A stretch of DNA of 21,225 nucleotides from a virus. The stretch spans positions 1-21,225 of IMG/VR virus record IMGVR_UViG_3300012954_000113; one strand, 5' to 3'. This document shows, piece by piece, positions 1 to 7,200 of the stretch. Both the position numbers and the translations under genes were made by a program. Numbering within the stretch: the stretch's first letter is position 1; every line of letters begins with the position of its first letter. The notes beneath the pieces are model-generated. The model was not told where the DNA came from, ran no database searches, and saw only the letters and a list, made by a program, of their open reading frames with translations.

Positions 1-239
1 ATCTGCTTATAGTAGTCACGAGAACCATAACCACTCAGTAGATCACGAAGTTCTCTAGCACGAACATATGATTGTTCATGATACTTGATTACATCATCGA
101 CGCAAGATAGAATCTCTTCATACGTCTGTCTGCTTGATACTTTGTCATCTTGCAGGTAATCGTCGATAGCATCCTGCATACGATCTTTGCGTTGTTCTTC
201 ATAAGTTTTTTGAGGGGATTGAAGAAAGGAGTCAGTCAT
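1..239 (-). CDS. hypothetical protein, 3' end beyond window edge (79 codons visible)
   Basis: The ATG at 239 shares its A with the TAA of the preceding gene (TAATG). A GAGGA ribosome site lies 6 bases upstream (246-250). The frame is open to the left edge. Visible text: MTDSFLQSPQKTYEEQRKDR, then a helical acidic stretch (QDAIDDYLQDDK), TYEEILSCVDDVIKYHEQSY, and ARELRDLLSGYGSRDYYKQ at the edge. It looks like a soluble alpha-helical protein, possibly coiled-coil. The family is not recognised and the total length is unknown. Confidence 0.72.
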   Translation of the reverse strand, partial: MTDSFLQSPQKTYEEQRKDRMQDAIDDYLQDDKVSSRQTYEEILSCVDDVIKYHEQSYVRARELRDLLSGYGSRDYYKQ

Positions 240-424
240 TAAAATTCCTCGTTACGACGGCGGTCAAGATATTCGATGATCTCACCACGCCACTCAAGTA
301 ATTCATGGTAGCATTTCTGATCATGTGCATCTTGACGTAGCTCATGGTCTGGTTTGAGAACACTCTCATAAAAGATAAAGAAAGCGTCTTTACGTTTCTC
401 TTGTTTGTTCGTGTCCCAGTCCAT
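239..424 (-). CDS. small hypothetical protein (61 aa)
   Basis: This is a small charged, mostly helical protein: MDWDTNKQEKRKDAFFIFYESVL, then a His/Glu-rich middle and LDRRRNEEF at the end. I do not recognise it. A 68-base gap (425-492) separates it from the upstream gene; I see neither a clear hairpin terminator nor a strong promoter there, and the ribosome site is weak. Support comes from the TAATG junction with the next gene and from GAGGA inside its last codons serving that gene's start. Confidence 0.6.
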   Translation of the reverse strand: MDWDTNKQEKRKDAFFIFYESVLKPDHELRQDAHDQKCYHELLEWRGEIIEYLDRRRNEEF

Positions 425-492
425 TGAATTCTAGCGTAGTGGTAGTATTTTAGATTGTTTTAACAGGAAACCCAGACAATTTCAGGATTTCT

Positions 493-774
493 TTATGTTT
501 GAGGAGGACCAGCAGGTCCCCACCCATCGTTCTCAGGAACACAGTCATCATCATCAACTTGATCGACGGATGCAATGTCACATACTGGCACCTCATGCTC
601 ACCACCTACAAGATACCATGGCATAACGACACCATGATACTCTGGATGTGCTTGGAAGTCCACAGGGTATTCTTTATCACCCAGATACTTTAGTTCGCTT
701 TCTGGAATAGCGTTGTCTCGTAACATTGCTTGTAGCTGCAAGTGCGTCAACTCGTACTGCGTGGGTACTCTCAT
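493..774 (-). CDS. hypothetical acidic-tailed protein (93 aa)
   Basis: The start is the ATG at 774 because GGAG lies 5 bases upstream (780-783). The longer readings beginning at 957 or at the in-frame ATG giving MKNTKD have no ribosome site and lie deeper within DUF4385. The protein starts MRVPTQYELTHLQLQAMLRDN, passes through a Pro/Gly/aromatic centre (HPEYHGVVMPWYLVGGEHE) and ends with an acidic DQVDDDD segment and GWGPAGPPQT. The composition and codon sense look protein-like and the acidic tail is distinctive. The family is not recognised and there is no membrane segment. It overlaps DUF4385 by 98 bases in another frame. Confidence 0.7.
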   Translation of the reverse strand: MRVPTQYELTHLQLQAMLRDNAIPESELKYLGDKEYPVDFQAHPEYHGVVMPWYLVGGEHEVPVCDIASVDQVDDDDCVPENDGWGPAGPPQT

Positions 775-1228
775 TAGATCTCCAAAGTTTGCGTTGTCTT
801 TTGTATTCTTCATTGTTTGCAACGATGTCACGTACTCTCTTGAATATCTGAGCACTTTTATTATAGTCACAGGTCCAGTGATCAGATTCTTGAGGGCGGA
901 CCTCACCATTGTCATCATACTTTGTACCTGAGTGATGATTAGCATATCGACGAGCACGAGTAAATCCCATCTCTAGAAACTTACGACACATATCCATACC
1001 TACAAAGTCTTTAGCGTCTCTGTAGTCAAGATACATCGCATAGATTTTGTTTGCAGACTTAACTGCTAGCTCAGGAGTTCTGAATTTCCAATGAGCACAA
1101 ATGTCGTTTGTATAAGGGCGAACCAGTAGAACTCCTTGTTCTCCCCTACCGATACGATAAAGTTCGTGAGTTGCTGGATCTGTAAAGTCAAGTTCCTCGT
1201 AAGGTAGTTCATAGCAAAATTCAAGCAT
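677..1228 (-). CDS. DUF4385 family protein (183 aa)
   Basis: Residues 1-140 match the DUF4385 pattern known from T4-like cyanophages and some bacteria: LPYEELDFTDPATHELYRIG, RGEQGVLLVRPYTNDI, HWKFRTPELAVKSANKIY, DFVGMDMCRKFLEMGFTRARRYANH. The biochemical function is unknown. The RGEQGV-L and FTRARRYANH stretches are the conserved cores. The last 32 residues (from 152) are basic and of low similarity to anything I know, and they are read from DNA that also encodes the start of the next gene. The family normally ends near the EEYKR segment, so the tail may be an extension or a sign of a changed stop. A 47-base gap without a clear ribosome site precedes the ATG. Confidence 0.85.
   Translation of the reverse strand: MLEFCYELPYEELDFTDPATHELYRIGRGEQGVLLVRPYTNDICAHWKFRTPELAVKSANKIYAMYLDYRDAKDFVGMDMCRKFLEMGFTRARRYANHHSGTKYDDNGEVRPQESDHWTCDYNKSAQIFKRVRDIVANNEEYKRQRKLWRSNESTHAVRVDALAATSNVTRQRYSRKRTKVSG
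780..783 (-). promoter_or_regulatory. ribosome binding site GGAG for the 93-aa gene
   Basis: The coding strand reads GGAGATCTAATG with a 5-base spacer. It lies inside the DUF4385 reading frame and supports the start at 774 rather than a longer protein. Confidence 0.65.
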
Positions 1229-1275
1229 GGATCTCGTGCTCGCTGTCGCTATCCTACCATGCTGTCAAGGGCGTG

Positions 1276-1902
1276 TCAAGCGCCTGGGAACATGATATTG
1301 AATGAGATTGAAATTCTGTCTTGATCTGTGTTATTCTCTTCTACATTATGACCAATGTATGCTGGGAACATGAAGACCCTACCTTCTTTTGGTAATATTT
1401 CATGAACTGCCCACTCATCCACGTTTTTACTGATAGGATGCATAAACTTCTGTGCTGCATACTCTGATGGATGATGTAATACTAAAGAACCTGCCTGTCT
1501 TGGTTGTGGTATGCTTACACCATTACCATCAGTCCTTGAAGGTACATTAATGTATATGATACCAGCAGCAGATGCTCCTGGGTGTATGTGTTGTGAGTTC
1601 CAAGAGTTAGGACCATTGATATTAAACCACCAGTTCTGTATCCTTGTGCCCCTACCGATAAATGATGTCAACTCATTTTGAATTGATGTGATAACATATG
1701 TCATCGATGGGGATTTATACAATGCCGTTGCATCTTGTGGTCCAACCTTGATAGACTGCCAAGAGTTTCTGCCACTTGCAATCTCTGCTGGATAGTCTTT
1801 CTTTACTTTATATGCAAGATCGATGATATTTTGTTTGTGATCATCAAAGAATAGTACATCATGCTCATATAGATGAACAGGAAATATTTCTTGTTTTCTC
1901 AT
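1276..1902 (-). CDS. 2OG-Fe(II) oxygenase, second subfamily (208 aa)
   Basis: This differs from its neighbour and matches the TIGR02466 / 2OG-FeII_Oxy_5 pattern: WWFNINGPNSWNSQHIHPG, then SAAGIIYINVP, GSLVLHHP, EGRVFMFPAYIGHNV and RISISFN. Candidate metal ligands are H105 and/or H107 in HIHPG and distal H185, with R196 for 2-oxoglutarate. I chose the ATG at 1902 over the in-frame GTG at 1923: GGAGA ends 4 bases before this ATG, the upstream gene stops one base earlier, and the extra seven residues would lie inside that gene. The substrate is unknown. Its pairing with an unrelated oxygenase subfamily suggests sequential or different hydroxylations rather than a simple duplication. Confidence 0.87.
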   Translation of the reverse strand: MRKQEIFPVHLYEHDVLFFDDHKQNIIDLAYKVKKDYPAEIASGRNSWQSIKVGPQDATALYKSPSMTYVITSIQNELTSFIGRGTRIQNWWFNINGPNSWNSQHIHPGASAAGIIYINVPSRTDGNGVSIPQPRQAGSLVLHHPSEYAAQKFMHPISKNVDEWAVHEILPKEGRVFMFPAYIGHNVEENNTDQDRISISFNIMFPGA

Positions 1903-1903
1903 A

Positions 1904-2464
1904 TTATCTCCATTGTGGACCACATGCCCACGCTACAAAAACTTTACGAATACCAGATGTAACTGGTAATACTCTATGTGTCATGACAGATGGAAATATA
2001 AGAATATCACCCTTTTCTAATTTGAGTGTCTTAATTTCTACACCATTGTCATTCTCATAGCTAACTCTCTTGAATTGAAACTCTCCACCCTCATATTCAT
2101 CATTCAATACAAGCGTCATTGATAATTTCCTTGCTGCATCACCATCATGAACATGCCAATCGTCATGCCAATCATAATGTTGATCATTTTTATATGTAAT
2201 GAACTGAATAGGTATCATTGACTTGAGATCAAACTTCCAATAACTATTGTTTGCTTTGATCAAGTTTGCAAATATGTAGTTGTTGATTTGTTCATCTTTA
2301 ACTACACTAACATTACAGTCACGAATCTCTTTCTTAGAACCATCTACCATAAGACCACCAGCATTCCACTTGTGGTCATTATCATTTACATACTTTAGAA
2401 TTAAATTAAGAGAGTCGTCTGGTATCTTTACCTTTATCCATTCTTTTAACTTATTAGTTGGCAT
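1904..2464 (-). CDS. 2OG-Fe(II) oxygenase, PKHD-type hydroxylase (186 aa)
   Basis: This is a jelly-roll dioxygenase that would use 2-oxoglutarate, O2 and Fe(II) to hydroxylate a substrate. The metal triad is visible: H100-x-D102 in YDWHDDW, and distal H163 in VMTHRVLPVTSGIRKV, with R173 placed to bind 2-oxoglutarate. RKLSMTLVLND-EYEGGEFQF is the family's usual strand between them. The C-terminal HRV-PVTSG-R pattern is typical of prolyl-4-hydroxylase/PKHD-type proteins related to YbiX/PiuC. The length fits a minimal catalytic domain. The substrate is unknown; related phage enzymes have been proposed to act on proteins or nucleic acids. It overlaps the preceding gene by 11 bases, and its end (TGGAGATAA) doubles as the ribosome site of the next oxygenase. 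Confidence 0.88.
   Translation of the reverse strand: MPTNKLKEWIKVKIPDDSLNLILKYVNDNDHKWNAGGLMVDGSKKEIRDCNVSVVKDEQINNYIFANLIKANNSYWKFDLKSMIPIQFITYKNDQHYDWHDDWHVHDGDAARKLSMTLVLNDEYEGGEFQFKRVSYENDNGVEIKTLKLEKGDILIFPSVMTHRVLPVTSGIRKVFVAWACGPQWR
1907..1911 (-). promoter_or_regulatory. ribosome binding site GGAGA for the second oxygenase
   Basis: The coding strand reads GGAGATAATATG. The site sits inside the last codons of the upstream oxygenase and 4 bases before the ATG at 1902. It decides the start in favour of that ATG. Confidence 0.75.
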
Positions 2465-2774
2465 TATTCATCATTTCCAGAAACTCTTCGTATCTCTCTT
2501 GATACATTCTGTCTACTTCTGGAACTGGATTGCCAATAGTTACTACACTACCAAATGGAACATCAAAAGATGAATCTGCAGATCCACCCATCCATGCAAC
2601 GTAATTAATATCGAACTCTTGTGCTCCTGTTTCTTGATTGATCTTTGGGATCATCATAATCTTATACGGGAAAATAAAAGAAAATCCTACTTTATTTCCA
2701 TTCGCATCAAGACTGTCACCGACTTTAGAAACAAGTTCTTCGCCAGTGACTAGTTTAATAATTTTAGTGTCCAT
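2454..2774 (-). CDS. small conserved-looking protein, possible Sm-like barrel (106 aa)
   Basis: The protein opens with KIIKLVTGEELVSKV, continues with a strand-rich section (FSFIFPYKIMMIP, DINYVAWM) and then VPFGSVVTIGNPVPEVDRMYQERYEEFL. The order 'KL-x-TGEE-(hydrophobic) ... PY ... W ... ITI-x-NP ... Y' resembles small phage and cyanobacterial proteins sometimes described as Sm-like beta barrels. I offer that only as a fold guess; no RNA-binding role can be shown. It is followed by a helical C-terminus. The start is 3 bases after the glutaredoxin stop, and the last 11 bases overlap the start of the next gene. Confidence 0.7.
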   Translation of the reverse strand: MDTKIIKLVTGEELVSKVGDSLDANGNKVGFSFIFPYKIMMIPKINQETGAQEFDINYVAWMGGSADSSFDVPFGSVVTIGNPVPEVDRMYQERYEEFLEMMNNAN

Positions 2775-2777
2775 AAT

Positions 2778-3026
2778 TTATTCAGGTACTGTTACTAATC
2801 CTTTATCCAATAGAAATTTAGCTACATCAGCAATTGTAGCATATGCTGTATCATCAATCAATGTATATGGAGTTTGATTGATGTCTGGGAATGCTGTTCG
2901 GAATTCTTCCATACTAATATCACTTCCAATTCTTACCTCTGTCCAAGTAAGGTTTGCTCTTTCCAGTAGAGTTTTGGCATGGGTGCAGTAAGTACACCCT
3001 GATGCTGTAAATAATTTAACTTCCAT
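2778..3026 (-). CDS. glutaredoxin (82 aa)
   Basis: This is a small thioredoxin-fold redox protein of normal glutaredoxin length. It has a beta strand VKLFTASG, the dithiol active site C11-T-Y-C14, and the cis-proline motif Q51-T52-P53 followed by YTLIDD. The later GG-D motif that helps hold glutathione in many glutaredoxins is replaced by YATIADVAKFL, so glutathione use is less certain than the fold. Phage glutaredoxins usually feed electrons to ribonucleotide reductase, but no nrd gene is in this window and here it sits between structural and oxygenase genes. It could reduce cysteines in other proteins or the host pool. Start and stop lie 4 and 3 bases from its neighbours. Confidence 0.9.
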   Translation of the reverse strand: MEVKLFTASGCTYCTHAKTLLERANLTWTEVRIGSDISMEEFRTAFPDINQTPYTLIDDTAYATIADVAKFLLDKGLVTVPE

Positions 3027-3030
3027 TGTT

Positions 3031-3372
3031 TTAATTCTGATAAATTATACTCTGCTTGTCAACGACATAGCATTTGAAATAATACTCATCGGTCTTGTCA
3101 CCCAACTGTGTCTTTGTTGGGAACCATTCTTTAGCACTAATTATTGCTGAGTCTTGACTAGTCATTTTGATAATGTTATCATCACCAGTCTTGATTGTCA
3201 ACAACAGGTCATCTGGAAGAAAGTCTTCATAGTATGCATATACTTTATCTTTTACCGATTGCTCTGCTCTGTCAAGATCATTGTTTGTAAAGTAAATGTA
3301 CACACATGTGTTCTCTGCAGCACATTGATATAAAATATCAAAAATATCGTATGAATCTACAATATCAATCAT
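3031..3372 (-). CDS. hypothetical protein (113 aa)
   Basis: I do not recognise this protein. It is acidic and rich in Asp and Tyr (IVDSYDIFDILYQC, YAYYEDFLPDDLLL), with a central KTGDDNIIKMTSQDSAIISAKEWFP stretch, no predicted membrane segment and no signal peptide. The pattern of short alternating hydrophobic segments suggests a small alpha/beta fold. The start overlaps the preceding stop as ATGA, supporting coupled translation from the chaperone-like gene. The glutaredoxin ATG lies 4 bases after its stop. The tight coupling makes it a real gene even though its function is unknown. Confidence 0.75.
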   Translation of the reverse strand: MIDIVDSYDIFDILYQCAAENTCVYIYFTNNDLDRAEQSVKDKVYAYYEDFLPDDLLLTIKTGDDNIIKMTSQDSAIISAKEWFPTKTQLGDKTDEYYFKCYVVDKQSIIYQN

Positions 3373-4160
3373 TCTCCACTACCTCCAACGGTCTTTAGTA
3401 GCTCATCAACGTATTCTGCAGATGTTTGTGGCCATTGTGTTCTCTGACTCATTCTATTTGTGTAGTCCTTATAGTTCATCGGACTATTTACACTCTGTTT
3501 AACTAACAGATACTGTACAATTCTCTCTTTAAAGTGGTTAATCATGAAACCAGAGAGATTCTTGTATTGTGTCACTGTGCTGAGATATGTCTCTCCCTCT
3601 TGTTTAGTATGGGAGTAATGATATTTCCAATCATTAGGTGAGATAGGAAAGTTGACATTCTCTGGTTCTGAATACATGTCAGTTTGAGGAACGTCTCTAA
3701 GTTTTTGTCTATATGTTACCCACATAGATTTCTCATCATCTGGTAATGGACAATCAGATAACATTACCCAATCAGAATCCTCTAGTAAGAAGTTTCTAAT
3801 AAGACGAATACTAAACCACGAGATTGCATTGGATCTATAGTGTGCTTCTGATATCTCTTTTTGGAAACTTTCTTTCTCGACACTATCCATCAAGTAGAAA
3901 GCATCCTTTAACTTGTTAAAGATTACTTGCGCTTGATCATTATCAATTTCCTCCATCTCATAATCTTTCCACTCATATTCATTAGTGGAATGATTTTTTA
4001 CAAACTTTCTTCTCTTAGCATGATACGCACCAGTATCATAATAATTTAACTGAATTAGCTTGTCCTTGTCAGTATCCCACATAGGATACAACAGGGGACC
4101 GATATGCTCAGTCCAGTAGTTTTGAGTGATTTCTCTTTCGATTCCTCTATAACTTACCAT
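3369..4160 (-). CDS. tail-fibre assembly / tail assembly chaperone-like protein (263 aa)
   Basis: Residues 121-160 contain IRNFLLEDSDWVMLSDCPL, then W147, YRQKLRDVPQ. This is the pattern of the phage tail assembly chaperone-like domain (RN-x-LL-x-x-SDW ... W-x-x-YR-x-x-LRD-x-P, Pfam Phage_tail_APC type), often coded just after fibre genes and fused to fibre-associated proteins. The first 120 residues are highly charged and aromatic and match nothing I recognise. The C-terminal 100 residues are also unassigned. It follows the three collar genes, consistent with help in folding or attaching fibres. It overlaps the next gene by ATGA. Only AGAAG abutting the ATG resembles a ribosome site. It could instead be a minor structural component; the motif does not prove chaperone activity. 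Confidence 0.65.
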   Translation of the reverse strand: MVSYRGIEREITQNYWTEHIGPLLYPMWDTDKDKLIQLNYYDTGAYHAKRRKFVKNHSTNEYEWKDYEMEEIDNDQAQVIFNKLKDAFYLMDSVEKESFQKEISEAHYRSNAISWFSIRLIRNFLLEDSDWVMLSDCPLPDDEKSMWVTYRQKLRDVPQTDMYSEPENVNFPISPNDWKYHYSHTKQEGETYLSTVTQYKNLSGFMINHFKERIVQYLLVKQSVNSPMNYKDYTNRMSQRTQWPQTSAEYVDELLKTVGGSGE

Positions 4161-4257
4161 CTTCTGAACTGAATTCAGTTGAAGAATAAGTTTGGGAACG
4201 TAAGATTATGTTACGATACTCATGATTTCTTAGATGGAATTGCCCCTGTTTATCTAT
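4161..4257 (-). promoter_or_regulatory. 97-base leader between fibre genes and accessory cluster; possible late promoter
   Basis: This is the longest non-coding gap in the window; nearly all other junctions overlap or are a few bases. On the coding strand, TCTAAATA (4255-4262, overlapping the stop of the third collar gene) differs by one base from the T4 late promoter TATAAATA. A CATAAT hexamer lies at 4205-4210, with only a poor -35 match upstream. A short inverted repeat, CGTAA-7 bases-TTACG, occupies 4199-4215. There is no U-tract typical of an intrinsic terminator. The gap may hold a secondary promoter or a processing site. The spacing is the strongest evidence and the motif matches are weak. 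Confidence 0.35.
4167..4180. repeat. 14-base perfect palindrome AACTGAATTCAGTT
   Basis: The sequence reads identically on both strands and ends 7 bases before the ATG at 4160. Flanking TTCT (left) and AGAA (right) could extend the pairing past a small internal loop. It could act as a dimeric-protein operator, or as an mRNA hairpin over the ribosome-binding region of the next gene, which has no good Shine-Dalgarno sequence. Confidence 0.6.
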
Positions 4258-7200
4258 TTAGAATGCTTTTATCAAATACTTAGTTAGGCAGTATGGTTCA
4301 ATGAGTGGAATTGCTTTAACTGGGTCTAATGCTGGTGTAGGTGTTAATGGTGTTCCAGCAGATAGAGTGAATCTCATATCATTAACATCATAACCTGCAG
4401 GATGTAATGCATTAGCAGATCCTTCAACGTTATATGTTATTGTTTTAGCATCACTACTGATTTCACCTGACGTTCCTACAAACTGTGTATCAGTAATAAA
4501 ATCATAGTAATAAAGGAATTCAACGATACCAAAATGATCTCCGTCACTAGCATTGTCATTTGAACCAGATGCAACGCTTCTCTTTTGTTTGATTTGGAAT
4601 TTAGTACCAGGAGCTCTAGCATTTGATGGTAATGTTAATGTATATGTAAACCAGTTAGTTGCTGCTGTACCACTACCATTACCATCGTATGAACTTGCAA
4701 TTTCTGCAGAAGTAGGTCTAGGAACTAGAACACCAACAAAGTTAGATGCAGGGAAATTATCAGATCCATCTGTGTTGTAATATAATACTAATTCATCTGC
4801 AGAATCATCTGGTAATTCTCCACCATTAATATTGTTACCTCTACATGCTTTAACACCAAACTCAACAACATCAGTTGTATCACTTGCTGTAATAGTAATA
4901 AATCTTTCTAGCTCTGCTCCACCTATTTTTACATAACGAGTATATGCAGAAGAACTACCAGAAACAATAGTAATATTGTTTACGGAACCAGAAGCATCAA
5001 TTGAAGCAATTGCTTGTGTTCCTCCACCAGAACCACCCAAGAATCTAATTTCTGGTGCTTGAAGATAACCAGATCCACCATTTCCTAAGTTGACACCTGT
5101 CACAACACCATTACTAACAACTGCTGTTGCAGTAGCACCACCTCCAGGTTGGTCTCCCTGAGCTAAAATCTGAACAATAGGAGCTTGAGTAGTTGGTAAT
5201 TTAAAACCGCCAGCAGATGTTTGTCCACTACCAGACGCATAAATGTCAACACCCTCAGATCCTTTGATTACAACGTCACCAATAGTATCATCAGTGTTTC
5301 CACCAAATGTACCTAAAAACTTCTTGGTAGTTACTTTTACATAACCATCAGATGCATCTGCACTAGTAATAGGAGTGGCATTTTCTACATATCCAGATGA
5401 AATTGTTCTACTGAATGCACTTGGATTTCCTGTAACAATACCTCCTGTTACACCATTACCACCACTGCCAACTGTTACAGTAACAGATGAAGCATTTAAT
5501 GGTTGCATCACAGTATCTGGTACTTCTACTTGAAGTCTTCCACCCATACCACCACCGCCTGCTGATGCGGTCCAGTTGTTTCTATTTTCATTAACAAAAC
5601 CAACCATTCTACCGTTATTACCACCACTACCATTAGGAGTGCTAGAACTACGACCAGAATTATGATTAACATCACCACTAGAAACTACAGAGAAGAAGTC
5701 ACTACGGTAGCTACTTAATCCTCTAGCACCACCATATCCACCGCCGTGACCGCCAAAACCGCCACCACCACCGCCAGGTCCACCAGCGGATGCACCACCT
5801 GAGTCACCAGGACCAGCAGCACCACCAGTTTGAGAGGCAAGACCAACGCCGCCGCCTCCGCCGCCTCCGCCGCCACCTGTACAACCATAGTTACCACCGT
5901 TACCGCCGCCACCTACAAATAGGTTTTGACTGACTGCTTGCATACCATCTGTAATTGGGTTACCATATGCATCATCACCACATTGTCCTTCACCAGCGCC
6001 ACCGCCGCCGCCACCTCCACCAATACCAGCAATAATATTGGTTGCTGTAGCGTTATATACTAGACCAGCGCCACCGCCGCCACCACCGTCTTGAATATAT
6101 CCATCACCACCTGATCCACCGCCACCGCTTCCATTTCCACCGCCACCACCAGTGCCAGGATATCCAGATGAACCTGCGCCACCTGGGTAGAGATAGAATG
6201 TTCCAGTTATATCACCATTGCTATCTGGATTGATAGACAATCTGGCATACTTTCCATTTCCTCTACCACCAGTGGTACATCCACCAGAGTTTGTAGAATA
6301 TTGACCAATACCAGTTGTATATGTTCCACCAAAGTTTTGACATTGAGCACCTGCTGCTCCATACATGTCAATGTAAGCACCTTGGAGAGCCCAGATAGTA
6401 GGATCTTGACTGGAAGCAAAAAATGTAGTATTAGATGGGTATGTAACGTCTTGTACAATTCTTTCTACAGTAGAGGTAACTGATAAGAATTCTCCAAAAG
6501 ATCCAGATCCACCATCTGAAGTTCCTTGAGGAATTCCTCTCCAGTTTGGATCTGCTTCATCATATTCACCATTCCAGAATTTTCCTTTATCACCATCTTG
6601 AGCACCTGCACTACCTGCTCCTTCTATAGTAGTTGCTTGCAAATCAATGGTAATATCATTAGCATATGTTCCTGCAACTGTACTAGCTCCACCAGGACCG
6701 CCACCACCAGCAGTATCAACATATGGAACAGAACCAGTATTTTCTGCAACTGCTAGACCACCAGTACCACCACCTGCGGTTAGTGTCAAACCAGATCCAT
6801 CACCAACCAAGACAGTTGATGCAGTTCCATTACTACCTGCTGTAGTCCATACACCACCAGAACCACCTCCACCAATCATTTCAATTGCTAAAACATCAAT
6901 ATCAGTTGTAAGTGGAACTGCATATGTACCAGCTACATTATACTCATATTCAGTCTCTTCATAAAATGGTGTTCCTCCAGTAGAAACACTTCTACCACCA
7001 ATCTCAGAGGAATTGGTAAACACTTTACTAAGAGGTTGTGGTGTATATGTAATCTCTTCAAATGTTCCACCACCACCAGAAGCAAAATAGTTTCCTGCAG
7101 GATTTAGAGATCCAGGTCCTTGGTCACCACCAGCATAGTTAAAAACATCGTATGTAGCTATATTTTGACCAGTTAGTCTTTGTTTAGATAATACATGACT

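Noticed and set aside
425-492. Possible terminator in the 68-base gap
   Set aside because: No convincing stem-loop followed by a U-run; only scattered short repeats.
499-931. Plus-strand open frames across the left part and elsewhere
   Set aside because: All overlap strongly supported minus-strand genes, show shadow-like composition and lack recognisable motifs.
677-957. Longer minus-strand reading of the 93-aa gene starting at 957
   Set aside because: The extra N-terminus lies out of frame inside the conserved part of DUF4385 and has no ribosome site; the GGAG-supported ATG is at 774.
1229-1275. TTGACA in the 47-base gap as a -35 promoter element
   Set aside because: No -10-like hexamer at 16-18 bases spacing; the only similar AT motif is about 7 bases away.
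5715-5912. Val/Ala-rich open frame on the minus strand within the glycine-rich region
   Set aside because: It is the frame-shifted reading of GGN codons; composition is dictated by the polyglycine code and it lies fully inside the collar gene.
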